A program made the position numbers and the translations under genes. A DNA stretch of 64,000 bases from Acephala macrosclerotiorum (taxonomy: Eukaryota; Ascomycota; Leotiomycetes; Helotiales; Mollisiaceae): positions 62,001 through 126,000 of the forward strand of contig MU119353.1 in assembly GCA_014904845.1 (NCBI GenBank), written 5' to 3'. Shown piece by piece: positions 37,779 to 49,363 of this stretch. Every line of letters begins with the position of its first letter. Position 1 is the stretch's first letter. The notes under the pieces were generated by a model that was given only the letters and a program-made list of their open reading frames with translations, had not been told where the DNA came from and did no database searches.

Positions 37779-40109
37779 ATGTCAGAGAAGCCAAACCCGA
37801 CCTTACGACAGAATCATAGGAAGCGGAAGCTCGAAGACGTGCCCCCAGCCAACGGAGAGGATAGAAATCCCAAATCGCAGAACAAAATTATCGAGGGAGA
37901 GAAGAAAAAGTTTCAAAGACAAGCCAAAGGCCGTCACGTTGATGACAAAGTTGATGATGTTGAACGCGCATCAAGCATGAGGATATCCACACCGAACCAG
38001 GAAAACCTAGGGCTGGCACAACTTGTACGCCGTAGCTTTCATGAGGCGGACACAATCTATCCAACAATTCTTCCTAGCTTCAACCAGTCCTCAGCCGCAC
38101 AGACAAACCGAAATCTCTCTGCAAAAAGCACCCTTTGCAGACGCTGTGCAAAGATTGATCTCGACACGTTATTATGGAGGTCGCACAAAACTCATGCTGG
38201 ACAAGCAGCGAAGGAGCTAAGTCCAGTTCCGAGCTGGGATATACCCTCCTGCACCCTCTGCAGTTTGTTCCAGTCGACTCTAGACCCACTTTGGAGCACG
38301 CAAGCTGGAAGAAAAGTACCGCTCAGAACGTACTCGTCTAACAAAATGGTAGACAAGGTATGAGCTCAATCAGCACGAACTTGTTGCAAGTTGGGCATAG
38401 CAGAAGATATATTGTTTCCCAACCTGAAGGTGTCGAGGGTCCTGTCAAGTTCATCAAAGATGAAATTGGCAGCTTCGACTGCGTCAAGGATTGGATCAGT
38501 CTTTGTTCAAGTCGGCATAGAATCTGCGATCTTGAGGTCCGGCATTCCGGAACCTGCCGGAAATTAATTGATTGTGAGACTAGAGCCATCGTTCCTGGGG
38601 AAGACCGACCCTATGTGGCATTGAGCTACGTTTGGGGACTGAGTTCAGACACTTCTGAGGATCTGAACAGATTGCCAGCAAATCTGCCCAATACGATCCA
38701 GGATGCAATAACTGTAACGAAGAGACTTGGGTATCGATACCTTTGGGTCGACGAGTACTGCATCGATCAAAAGAATGAGCAAGAAAAGGCCGACCAGATT
38801 GGGAAAATGGACTTGATCTACCAGAATGCGGAACTTACCATCATTGCCGCTATCGGTGAGGATCCAAATTATGGTCTTCCCGGCGTCGGCCTGCGGAAAA
38901 GGTAGCCAGCACATTTGACAACCTGCGCCAACATTGGTACGCATTTCTTGATCTCCATTGATGCGTGGCCAAAAACGGCAGTTGAAGATACCAGGTGGAC
39001 AACGAGAGCCTGGACATATCAGGAAGCGTTATTATCCAGGAGACGGCTGGTGTTTTCGAAAGAACAAATGTATTTCGAGTGTTATGGGATGTATTGCTGT
39101 GAGTCCCTCCATTTACCACTCGAAACTCTGCACAGGAAAGATGTGCAAGGCTTCAAGAGCATCTTCTGCTCAGAAAAACGAGTTGGGATATTCCCAAAGG
39201 GTGTTGGAACAACCACTGTCGAAATCTTTCGGCGTATTGAAGAGTATTCAAAGCTCAACCTCTCGCATCTATCAGATATCTTGAAAGGGATGTTGGGAAT
39301 CTTTCATGCATTTCAAACAAGCCGCCTGCGTATTTACCACTGCGGTGGCATACCGCTATTACCTTCAATGCCGGGGAAATCTGTGGGTAAGCCCATTGAC
39401 GGATGGACCCGAGCGATGGGTTTCTTCACTGGCTCTTTTGGGACTTGGAATCCAGATCAGACAGACGACCTGGATTTCCGAGCTAGTCTTGGACGGGCTG
39501 GCATTGCCCCGTCAAGTGGAGAGGGGGTGAAAGTTTTGCTTGGCCATCAATCAAAGTTGATCCTAGCGTCCAAGTGAGAGTCAAGCTAGTTGACGGACAG
39601 CTACCAGCATTAGAGGATTTTCAAACATGGAGCATGTATTCTGGGATATTAAACATTATCCATATTACGGCTGGACAATAGAAGTCAAAATACTCCGATA
39701 TAGGCGCGAAAGGGACAAAGATGAATATGAAGCCAGACTTGAATTAGAGGATGGTGGCCATTTAGACTGGTGGTTCCAGTCGATTTCGAAAGTTGAGGTC
39801 TCACCCGGCGAGTTCTGCAAAGGTATTATTTTAGGTCGCAATTTGGGAGGCCTAAACCCAGGAGCTTCCCCTGAGCCTGCTATTCTAGTTTGTGGCAAAT
39901 TTGGTGGTACGATGGAACGGATTGGTCTTGGTTGGGTTGGTTATTTTACGTGCGATAGGTATGACAAGGATGGGGTTCAAGAGTCTCAGGGAAACCCAAT
40001 TTCCGTTGAAGCTCTTATATCTGGAGCGCCCCTTTGTTCTCCTATCGATGTAGTTTCAAAAGAGCCGCCTGAACTAGCCAAGTCGTGGGAAGAGATTCAG
40101 CTGGGTTAG
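37779..40109 (+). pseudogene. HET-domain (heterokaryon incompatibility) gene, broken by stops and frameshifts
   Basis: The ATG at 37779 opens a basic N-terminus, then CRRCAKIDLDTLLW and CTLCSLF. The HET domain follows: YVALSYVWG, LPNTIQDAITVTKRLGYRYL, WVDEYCIDQ, QIGKMDLIYQNAELTIIAA and GLPGV. After this come TRAWTYQEALLSRRRLVF and YFECYGM. HET proteins trigger non-self recognition cell death after hyphal fusion. Damage: a frame change near 38358 without a phase-correct intron; in-frame TAG at 38903-38905 where R-x-R-Q-P is expected (CAG to TAG); a frame change after about 39400; TAG at 39484-39486 inside F-P-S-W-S-W-T-G-W (TGG to TAG); and a one-base shift near 39674 before WTIEVKI. The tail to 40109 is HET-like. 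Confidence 0.85.
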
Positions 40110-41204
40110 GGTGGTTGATCCATGAGAACTTCGCTATAAGAAGATGCGTATTGGAAGGCAACGGAAGCTATTTTTGCTTTGACCATTCTATTCTTATATC
40201 TTGAACGCAAGTTATAGACTATCTTGACGCACAAGTTACACAGAACTCAAAGCGATCCGCCATTGGATGCTGCAAGCTACTCTGATAGTCTTTATAGCCC
40301 AGCCATTGTGAATCTATTTTAGACTGTGTAGTCGGAAGATGTGTTTCGAAGGTAGTGAACGGAGCATTCTGATCCCAGAAGACTGGGATCACGACACTCT
40401 GGAACTTCTAGATTTTTACCCGTTGCCTTGGAGCTGGTTCAAATCCCATGGGTGCCGTGGGTGTATGGTGCATATGGTGGGGTGTTCTCTATGGCGGGGT
40501 CCGATGAACGCCACAGCAGCGACTCGAAAATTGTCGCATTTCGGATCCATTTACAACATGAAACTTTACCAAAAAGAACTTTAGCTATGTCAAAGTCGTT
40601 CGGCGCGTATTCATTCAAAGATTGAATTCTTTACTTGACTCTATTTGTGTATTTGTTCCATTTTTGAAGCATTCGAAGTAGCTTCAGCTGAGCACGTGAC
40701 TGGCTGCCACAAACATCATCCAACTCCAAACAATTTTCCAGCATGCTTCCTTTTTTATCTTTCCATCCACAGACTTATCTTATCCCTGCGATATGGATCA
40801 CCTGTTTCTTATCTATCTTTCGTCATTAGGCAGGCCATTGTCCCGGGTCTCAAAAGCGCTGCTATCCAAGCAGAAGTTTAGCGCGCTAGGATAAATGTAC
40901 TTCCGCTCCGAGATCATGTTACCTCCTCTTGTATATGGCCGAAGACGTTATGCTGATTAGCTATATTAGGAATAGCCTATGGTCTTAGGCATTAAGCCGT
41001 CGACCAAGTAGCCCAAGTGCCTGAGGTAAGTAATGCTACGGAGGTCAAAACAATGGTGAGGCTAAATTACTAGTCACGTGCTCTTTAACATGAGGGGTCC
41101 AGAATCTGCTCCGGCTAAGGGAGCAGGAACGGATTCCAGGGCAAAAATTCGGTAAGGAAACTGTAGCCGGGACGCATAGGAGGCCAAAACAAGTTCACAT
41201 TTAT
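40110..41204. other. Intergenic, no gene supported
   Basis: An 81-codon frame at 40339-40584 and smaller ones show no family motif. A TAGTCACGTGC motif at about 41071 resembles the core of the 208-bp LTR, but no LTR around it could be delimited. Confidence 0.45.
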
Positions 41205-41335
41205 AGTGCGCATGCTGACTCAGGGCGTGCTCAGGATACTCAGGCTCTGCTCAGGTTCTGCTCAGGCATGCTCAGGCTCTTATCAAGTACACTCACCCTC
41301 GGCTCAGGTATGCTCACCCTTAGCTCAGGTTAAAG
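41205..41335 (+). repeat. Degenerate GCTCAGG minisatellite, copy 2
   Basis: A run of imperfect units CTCAGG(C/T)(A/T)(C/T)..GCTCAGG, about 10 bases each, then CACCCTCGGCTCAGG, the unit shared with 34030-34145. Both arrays lie about 1-2 kb from a coiled-coil family member. Confidence 0.6.
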
Positions 41336-42126
41336 CAACAGCTGCTCACGTCCGGAGACTAAACGGAACGAGCAAGCATGAGATTAGAGTCTGGCTTTCG
41401 TGGTAGTAAGCGCTTACAATAAAGCGGATCCGGGGGCTGAACTTTGCTGACATCGGTTGGCTTTGCTAAGATGTAGACCCCTGAGCATCAAATCCCATCA
41501 AGCGGGATGGCGATCAAAATACAGTTTCTGCTATCGGAGCTTGTACTACAAGTCTGGTACATTTAGAGCATGCAAGGTTCTTCTAGCTGGCAGTAAGTCT
41601 AGTTAAAGAGAGAAAATTGGATGCAAAACTTCATTTCAAATACAACAGTAGTAGCTTTATCCCAACGGTCAAAGCACTAAAGGAACAGGGCAGGGAAGCA
41701 TTGAGCTGCCACCATCAAGCCTGTGCTCCTCTGCGTGCTTATATCCAACATCTCCAAAGCGTGGTATCTAGCCAAAGGCGGCACCAAACTCCAACCGGTA
41801 CCTAGAAATTTCTCACAAATTAAATACAGACTATCCTTTTCGCGTCGTCCAGGAAATACAAACAACCCAGCCGCAGCACAGTAATACCCAGCTAAATCCT
41901 ATCAGGTTTTCACCCGCATCGTAGACCTTCCGGCTCTCTAATTGAAGCAGAAGCCATGCTCTACGTACTGCAGAGTTTTGTTCGGCTCTGAGTTCGAAGG
42001 GTGTTGATCGAGAAAGCATCTTATCGTCAAAATTCTTTGAATTGACTATAAGGGCGTTTGCGATCTCTCGATTGATCAGGCTATGGTTGGGGATAATGCT
42101 GCGAATGATCGGAATTTCTGTTATAT
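41336..42126. other. Spacer, no gene supported
   Basis: Short frames of about 62 codons on both strands without motifs. Nothing further supported. Confidence 0.45.
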
Positions 42127-43483
42127 CTAGGTTAGCGAACTTATACTACTACTCTGGAACACTCTAACATACAGCCGTCTTCTTTCGGCATATTTCTCGT
42201 CGTCAATGGCTTTCTCGCGATCATATTCTTCTTTCATTGCATAAAAAGCTGCCACGGCCACTGGGTCGGTCTGAAGAAATTGGTTAAGAGCCGTAACGTC
42301 CACAATTTCCTTACATTCCTGGTCGTAATAGTGTTGCCTCTGCAACATAATCAGTCATCATATTTTCTGTATCGTATTGGGCTGAATAGTCATACCAATG
42401 GGGACCTTCGGAAAACACTCTCAAAGGCAGTATGAAATTTGAAGCGGTCATAGCCGGACCTCAAAAAAATTCCTCATAGAACCCCGCCAGCCCAAAATTT
42501 TGATGAATATGGCACAATTCCTCATTTGGAGGGCGAGAGCAGGTAAAAATCCATAAAACCAAATATACCACGTCTAGGAAAATCTCGTCAGTAGAGTCTC
42601 ATTTCCATATCATCGAGCCAACTCACACCATACTCCTCGAACTGTTTCCATTGTACAATTATCAAAGCATCCTCCAAACCGCAGCCACAATGGGCAGCCC
42701 TATCGCCAGAACAGATTTGCCTAAAGCATCTTAGAGTCCGATTTTTAAATCGTTTATCGTATATCATACGGCGAACTCGGGCATTGATGCCAAGATAACA
42801 CAGAGGTCTCATATTCCGGGCATTTTCTTCAGCTCGATCTTTTGCTGCAACGGTTGCCTTTCGTGCTTGGTCCAACAGTTGTTTGAGCTGCACAAGAATT
42901 CAATAATGATTTCACACAACCAAAATACTCCGCATTACCTGCCCAATCTCAACCTGCGCCTTTCACAGCTGGCTTCGCACCAATTTCACGTCTAGCTCAA
43001 CGTCCGGACCTTCAGATTCCTTGACAGAAGCGTTAATATTGAGAAGAGAGACTACGGCTTGAAGGGTGACAGGATGGGGAATGTTGTAGAGTCCCAGCTC
43101 GCAGAATCTCTCGTTGTCCCATTTGAGATCTTCATTCAGTGCTTTGACGGTAGCCTCCAGGCTAGCAACCCTCTCCTGAACGGACATTAGCATACACGAA
43201 GAGGTTTGGGGGGCTATTGCGCGTACATTCAACCGCTGATTTTCACCCTCAAGAAAGATCTCTCGAGCTGACCGCATTGTAGTTTACGTACGAGTCGAAT
43301 GCTCGTTTGACTAGTAAAATGCGCCTGTTGAGTTTGTACCCTGTGGTTGACACGTCTGAACTGTTTGACGCAAAATTGGTGTTGATGAACAGCGAAGGAG
43401 GAGGCAATTGGGGAGGACGCTATTGCACGCGCAAAGTTCGAGTGCGGGACTAGGCCCCCACTCGTCGGGGATTCCGCCATGAT
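42127..43483 (-). pseudogene. Coiled-coil family member B, stop plus frameshift
   Basis: Exons: start (43483 or 43277) to 42939 with the coil (MSVQERVASLEATVKALNED); 42887 to 42627 (MRPLCYLGINARVRRM, ICSGDRAAHCGCGLEDALII); 42573 to 42396 (YGFLPALALQMRNCAIFIKI, LGWRGSMRNFF); 42339 to 42127 (IVDVTALNQFL). Introns 42938-42888, 42626-42574 and 42395-42340 have GTAATG, GTGAGT and GTATGA donors at the same places as in members A and C. Damage: an in-frame TGA after LVRSQL, just before KAQVEIGQ and the first intron, and a one-base frameshift near a run of seven T (minus strand, about 42455-42470), after which SGYDRFKFHTAFESVFRRSP continues. A longer N-terminus from 43483 is out of phase with the coil, so the start is uncertain. 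Confidence 0.7.
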
Positions 43484-43556
43484 GCTGAGCCTGTGCTTTA
43501 AAATCACAAGTTTGTAACCATTCATCTTAAGCTAATGTCATGGTTTGCGTATTCGA

Positions 43557-44130
43557 AGGTGACTCTCTTGCCTGCTCTACGCTAAGGCCGAGTTCGGCAA
43601 TTTTGACCCACTACTTCGCAACGCCTTTATGGATGTAAATAATGAAATGGATGGCCGTCGACTTCAAATAAAACCGTCCGGGGTTTTTTCTAAGATGCCT
43701 GGGCAACGCACCGCGCCAGGGTCGGAGTTTTTTGGCTGTTGTAACTTTTTTGGGGGGGTGTTCTTCTCGTTCTTTTCAAAATGACAACCCTTTTTTTTTT
43801 TTTTTTTTAGCGCCGCTACGCTCAGGGGCGCCCTCGCTTGAGTACATGACCTCGGCTAATCAATCTAGTTAGCCCCCCTTTAATTCTGTTGAGAGCAATT
43901 TTTGATGGCAGGCAAAAAGGTGAGTTATTCATTGATTTCTACAAAGAGCTCGAAATCAGAGTTTTATTCTTAGATCCATCGCGTGCCAGAATGCCATCTC
44001 AACAAATTCGAAGCAGCCTCGCACGCTTTGAAAAGACAATCCAAATGACGATATGTGCCTGGCTTCGTGTTCGGCTTTTTACCCTTCGGGCCTTGCGTTG
44101 GCGCAAACCATCGTCTTTTGGTGCAGAAGA
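43557..44130 (+). repeat. Segmental duplicate, copy 2
   Basis: Partner of 32957-33507, 10.6 kb away in direct orientation. It lies in what would be the upstream region of family member B. It contains a T-run of about 18 bases at 43792-43809 absent from copy 1. Confidence 0.8.
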
Positions 44131-44358
44131 AGTAGGGCTGGCTGGGATAGTCCTCAGAATGAAGACCCCGAGGAGTGAACGCGGCTGACTAGCCTTGTCG
44201 TCGGATTTACGAGCTCGGGTGGCCATCACGTCTAGGTCCATGCTCTCTGCAAAATAGAAAAGTTGCAAAGAGCTTCTCTTCAGTCAGCATTTATCTGCTT
44301 CTGATTTCCCGACTGCAAAGAATCTCCTGAGCCACGAGCGAGCGAATAGAAAAGCAGA

Positions 44359-45108
44359 ATGCGCGCCATAATTCTGAATATCGGGCTTCTCAGCCTTGCT
44401 TCCTTTAGCCTGGGTGCTACCATCCGCCTCGAGTCCCGCTCATCAGTCAACATCACGAACCCAGCATATAACAAAACGCTGACAGAAGAAATCGAACTTG
44501 CACCAACGACTGCCGACCGATTCACAATCTTGAAAACCAAGGACCATCAGATGCATACTTTAAATACAACTTCAACTTGGCCGTAAACCCTAGTCCTGGT
44601 GGAGGCACTGACCGCGGCGGTTCTGGTGTTCTTGCCAATCAGAAGAACTTCCCAGCACTCATCGGCCTTGGAGTCGCTGCTTCTGTTGGATTCTTGAATC
44701 CCTGCGGCATGAATACACCACACACGCATCCGAGAGCCACTGAATTCTTGATCATTGTCTCGGGAAGTAATGTTAAGACTGGCTTTATTCAAGGAGGTCG
44801 AGAATACCGAGCTCACGACTACCTTGGATCTGTATGAGGGTGCCATCTTTCCGATGGGAAGCATCCACTGCGAATTTAACGACAGCCGTGAGCCCGTAGT
44901 GTTCATCGCAGCATCGAGTAGTGATGACCTGAACTTGAGTCGTACTACACAAGATTTCTTCAGGCTGAATCCTGGCATTGTGGATGCTGATTTGGGGCTC
45001 CTAAGTTTCTTGGATCATATCAACATTGCACAATTTGCTGCGACGATCCCACCTGCATTTGCTCTCGCTGCAAATTCGTGTTTGGATCGGTGTGGAATCA
45101 AATACTAG
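44359..45108 (+). pseudogene. Spherulin-1A-like secreted cupin, two frameshifts
   Basis: The start encodes a secretory signal peptide (MRAIILNIGLLSLASFSLGA). Cupin motif 1 is GMNTPHTHPRATEFL (H-x-H with following E) and motif 2 is GAIFPMGSIHCEFND (P-x-G, H, N), the metal-binding set of germin/spherulin-type cupins. The tail NIAQFAATIPPAFALAANS is also typical of this fungal family. Three frames are needed: the first stops at 44583 and should shift near 44550 to read KYNFNLAVNPSPGGG; the second stops near 44835 and should shift near 44790 to read NTELTTTLDLYEGA. No donor/acceptor pair fits either point, so it is scored as a pseudogene; assembly errors are the alternative. Confidence 0.8.
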
Positions 45109-45250
45109 GATGGGCCAGCAATATATGGAAACATAGCAAGAGCTACGAAACCATATCATGATGGACCTTGCTCCTTCTCCCTCAAACATTTGCAGTATTG
45201 TGTAACGGTTCCGATGCAGCGAAAAGTCAGCCTCAGCAACCAAGATATTT

Positions 45251-46129
45251 TTAAGGCTGCGATTGTGCCCTATTCCATTGAACGCATTCATCAAATGTTA
45301 CTCCAGATCCGCCAAAAACATCGAGCGCACTTCCGATGGTTAGGTCGACGCGGCCATTGCTCAATGCCTTGACATGGTCTAGATCCTGCAAGTTTCTTCC
45401 GCCTCCAGCATATGTCACTGGTATGCTGCACCATTGTGCCAATTTCTGGACCAACTTCTCGTCGATGCCTTTTTGGAGACCTTCGTTGTCGGCAGCGTGG
45501 ATAAGGAATTCGGAGCAGTACGGCTCGAGTGACTTGATTGACGCTGACAAAGTTAGCAATAACACCAGAGCAGACGCCGAGCAAAGCTCACCCTCATTAA
45601 TCTCCATATCCGTGATTGTTTGCCATTTGTTCATCGCCACGAACCAGATATCATCCTTTCGCCGACAACTGAGATCAATGACAAGCTTCTCCTTGTCGCC
45701 TCCAAGGGCTGTGAGGACGGCGTCGAGATGTTCTTGAGAGAATCTCCCAGAAGGAAAGAGATAAGAAGTAATTATGACCTACTGCTCAAATCAATACATG
45801 CCCTAAGCCTTGGAGGATTTCATACTTACCCTTCCAGCTCCCCATTCAATCCATTGCTTCGCATTCCTGTCCGTGATGCCTCCCCCGACTTGCAGACCAC
45901 CTGGCCATTCCGCCAGTGCTTCTCTCGCCGCTTCTTCATTGCCTGGTCCTAGCATAATGACATGAGCGCCGCCCAAATCATTGTCCTTGTAGAGCTTCGC
46001 AAAATGACCGGCGGGTAGCTTCGACACATAATTCGTCTTGAGGTCCGCAGATGCTGTGGTCAATGTTCCCCCAACAATCTGTTTGACCTGACCGGAGTGG
46101 AGGTCTATGCAGGGTCGAAACTTCGTCAT
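45251..46129 (-). CDS. HIS6: ProFAR isomerase, histidine biosynthesis step 4
   Basis: Phosphoribosylformimino-5-aminoimidazole carboxamide ribotide isomerase, a cytosolic TIM-barrel enzyme that performs the Amadori rearrangement in histidine synthesis. It opens with [21 protein letters not shown] (catalytic Asp in CIDLH), then [37 protein letters not shown] and [12 protein letters not shown]; the C-terminal phosphate loop is [15 protein letters not shown] and [10 protein letters not shown]. Two short phase-consistent introns are inferred: 45829-45779 (51 bp, GTAAGT...GCAGTAG) and 45591-45544 (48 bp, GTGAGC, branch GCTAAC, GTCAG). Product about 259 residues, close to yeast His6 (261). No damage seen. 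Shares a 165-bp divergent promoter with the next gene. Confidence 0.93.
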
Positions 46130-46294
46130 CTTGGAAGATTGCTGTCGTCGATGTTAGTGTGAAGTCTGATTTGGATGGCGGGGCAGTGGTTAGCGCCATT
46201 GTGAAGGCGGTGTACTTCGGCAGAATCTCAAAAAGTCCCAAGCAATTTTGCAGCTTCAAGAACTTCCAAGTCCGTATCCTCCACACAACACAGC
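46130..46294. promoter_or_regulatory. Divergent promoter between HIS6 and the FAF1-like gene
   Basis: Only 165 bp separate the two start codons, so both genes must be driven from this interval. No TATA box is evident. I could not identify a convincing TGACTCA-type amino-acid-control site. Confidence 0.6.
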
Positions 46295-47200
46295 ATGGGA
46301 CCAACTTTAGGGAAACGCAAGCGAGAAGGGGCAGATATATTGAAGAAATCGCGAAGGGTATTGAGCGAAGAATCGGAGTCCGCAGAGCTTGATGCGCAAG
46401 AAATATTCCGACGGCACTTTGAAGCCCAATTCAAGCCTATCCCCATCATCCACAAGCCAGCGAAAGTTGTAGAGGAAGCTCCCGGGGACGATCCAGAGGA
46501 AGATTCAGATTGGGACGGCATTTCAGAAGGGGAGGAAGATGGAGTGCAGGTGGTGGAGCATACGGATGCGCAGCCACGGATAGCGGCGATGTCCAAGGAG
46601 GAATTGAAGGCATTTATGGTATTCTCTCTTGTGACGATGTCAGCCAGCTGCTAACCTTTGAAGACTTCCAAACCTCCTAAGACTACCACCGAGCCTTCTC
46701 TACTCCGTGGAAAGCCCGATACAACTGAAGACGATGACCCCTCCGAAGCAGCCAACTTAAAGAAAGACCTTGCATTACAACGACTTCTCGCCGAATCCCA
46801 CCTCCTCGAATCTTCGAAAAATCCTACACTGAGCGGGAACAATCGGCACAAAGCAACAGATTTACGACTACAAGCGCTCGGTTCTAAGACATCGATACTG
46901 AAGCAAGAGAAGATGCCCATGTCACACAGGCGAGGGATCATTGCCAAGCAGACCGAGAAAGAAGAGAAGAGACGGAGAGAAGCAAGAGAAAATGGAATCA
47001 TCTTAGAGAAAGCGAAGATGAAGAAGAGCAACGAGGGGAAGAGAGACAGAGGGGTTGGAGCACCTGGAGTTGGGAAATTTAGTGGTGGGACGTTGAAGCT
47101 AAGCAAGAAGGACATCTTTGAGATTGAGGGGCCAAAGTGGAGTTCGAGCGGGCGTGGTAGTAGAGGAGGTGGACGCGGCAGAGGCAAGCGTAGTCGATGA
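46295..47200 (+). CDS. FAF1: FAF1-like 40S ribosome assembly factor
   Basis: Two exons, 46295-46618 and 46664-47200, with a 45-bp intron (GTATTC, branch GCTAAC at 46650, acceptor GAAG). The predicted protein of about 286 residues is highly charged. It starts MGPTLGKRKREG, has an acidic middle (PEEDSDWDGISEGEEDG), then the conserved C-terminal block MPMSHRRGIIAKQTEKEEKR, RREARENGIILEKAK, VGAPGVGKFSGGTLKLSKKD and a GRGSRGGGRGRG basic tail. The block order R-x-G-I, E-x-x-K-R-x-x-E-A, G-I-I-L-E, G-V-G-x-P-G-V-G-K-F is that of fungal Faf1, a nucleolar protein for 18S rRNA maturation. Symbol given by similarity of pattern. Confidence 0.75.
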
Positions 47201-48394
47201 GACATTTAAGGAAGTGCAAGAAATACGACTTCGAGTATGTGAAAGGGAATTCGAACGATTTTCAGACAAGTCCCGATCTGCTCAACCAGCAAGCAGTTTA
47301 GACCACAGGCAACTATCGAATCTCAGTATATTTACTATGGAGTCTAGGTAGCATTCAGATACACTCTCAGAAGCATGATCATGCAAAGCCTTTAGCACCA
47401 TCCACGCTGCTCCTTCAGGTCTCATCAGTCCTAGAATCCTATGCTTATGAGCATAGTCACTACAAGCCGCCATCAACTGCTTCGAAACCCGCCTTCGATA
47501 GCATCTAACCCATGCTATATCATTTGTCAATAGCAGATCTGCTTCCTCCATGCCTAATGACAGCCTGGGCATTGTGGGTCAGCCTCCTGCCAATCGCTCT
47601 GTTGTGTCTACTTTATATTCCTCAATTGCTCGCCAAAAATGTCCGATTACGTTGTGAAGATTGAGCTGTGTCCTGGTCAAATCACCAAACCAAGAATCAG
47701 TTGGACATTCCAAGGATGTGATTGATCAATGAGAGACTGCGAGATGTTGCAAATCAGCCAGACGCCAAGAGCGATGAAGGAAAAGAGGTGTATTCTCAGA
47801 CTTAGTCCAATCGTCGTGCTTTCATAGCTCGTATATCGTGGGAGATGGCAGAGAAGTCTCATCAAAACTACTTGAAACATAGAGAGAGGAGTAGACGATG
47901 GGCCCAGGCGGAGAGACTGGGGATCTGATGGGTGTGTGACCAGATGAATACAATTTGTTTCAAGTTACCAAGTGGATGCCCATAAGAGCGCTTGTGCGTA
48001 ACACGTGAGACCTTTCTGCTTTCGTTGCATGTTTCCATCGTCTCGCAAAGACTCTTCTTGTCTCTTGCACTCAATTTTGACTCATGCGTTGGAGTGTTGT
48101 ACATTTGTTCATTCTGGTTTGCTGATTATCACGCAGCAATATCCGCCCATATCCGCCCATGAGTACTTGCCAACCTTGAGCTCTCTCCCATTCCGGCGGG
48201 CTTCCCCGAAGTAAACAGACTATCATTTGACCTAGGTTAGTTACGACTTCAAAACTCAAGAATGATCATTGATGCTTCAGCCAGAGCATTTCTTCAACCA
48301 TTGAAACGTCTCGTAGCGGTACCCTTTACACAACAACATCCGCTATAGCTAGCGTCATCAGGCTAAGAACAGCAAATCTCCCTAACATATATCA
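47201..48394. other. Intergenic, weak frames only
   Basis: Minus-strand frames at 47282-47572 (96 codons) and 47677-47880 (67 codons, one hydrophobic stretch IHLFSFIALGVWLICNI) have no recognised motif and no joining splice sites I can defend. They could be pieces of a decayed gene. Confidence 0.4.
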
Positions 48395-49363
48395 TCATTC
48401 AATTGCTGAAAAGGCCCTCGATATCCTCCAAGCACGGTATCGGGCTTTGTAAAGCCGTCTAATCTCCTCCACAACGTCCCTCATTTCTCGAAGACTGTTC
48501 TCGATCTCCGGAGATGCGTCCATTGCCGTGTTAAAATTGTTGCCACCGCCCTGAGCTTGGTTGATGATGTGCGCAGTGTCATTAAATGATATTGCGCAAT
48601 GGCTGAAACGTGTGAAGTGTGGATTTGAGTACATTGACTGAAGGTTGTAAGGCGCCGAAGATGACAGCGTCCCGCAGATATTGTAAAACTCGATTTCTTG
48701 CTGGTACGGGTAGGTCTTGCACTCTTTCCACTGGTCGTTGGGGTGGTACAAGTCTCGGAAGACCGAACCATTGGTGAGCTCAAGTCCAGTCTCTGGTTGT
48801 TCTGGGGCAGCTGTAGAATCGAGTATCTTCATATAGCCCAGCTTGAACAACGCAAGGTCAGAAAGGAAATCACCCCCGTGTGCAGCACGGTTTCCTGCTT
48901 CAATAATCGATTCGATGGCCTCTCCGTGGCCTCGCTGCTCCTTCACTTGCTCAAGGAAGCGCCGACAAACAGCGACCCCGCATTTGACAAGTGGTTCCTG
49001 TAGCTTGATTTTTGTTTGCAGCTCTTGATTCTATGCGGAGAGCTCCAAGCAAGATAATAGCTTCCCTCGCCGCTCCACCACTTCTTTAAGGAGCTCTAAT
49101 CTTAAGTCCAGGTTCTTCGTCGTGAGCTCAGCTGTCTCTCTTTTGAGATCAGTGATTTCCTTCTCGAGGACGGCCTTCTCTTGTGTTAAGCGCTCAACCA
49201 TATCGTTGTATTGCTTGGTGATGTCGTGAATCCGATTGGCAACATTTCTGCTAAATCGCGACGCGGAGAAGTTTGAATAGCTAGCCAACTTAGATTCAAT
49301 ATCGCGGCCAATTGCTTCTGCCCAGTTATAGACCTGTGTTTTGAAGTCCTGTGTAGCCGCCAT
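48395..49363 (-). pseudogene. Coiled-coil family member D, one in-frame TAG
   Basis: A single frame runs 49363 to 48395 (322 codons) apart from TAG at 49033-49031. The N-terminal part is a coil (NDMVERLTQEKAVLEKEITD, ETAELTTKNLDLRLELLKEV). After the stop the same frame continues NQELQTKIKLQEPLVKCGV and then the family motif SIIEAGNRAAHGGDFLSDLA, LFKLGYMKI. The C-terminus is more divergent than in A-C. The stop sits where ELSA-Q-NQELQ would continue the coil, as expected for CAG mutated to TAG. The 5' neighbour (member C) is transcribed away from it about 0.3-0.6 kb further on. Confidence 0.65.

Noticed and set aside
40339..40584. 81-codon frame as a small gene
   Set aside because: No motif, intron or conserved neighbour supports it.
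47282..47880. Two minus-strand frames as one membrane protein gene
   Set aside because: No credible splice sites join them and no family motif is visible.
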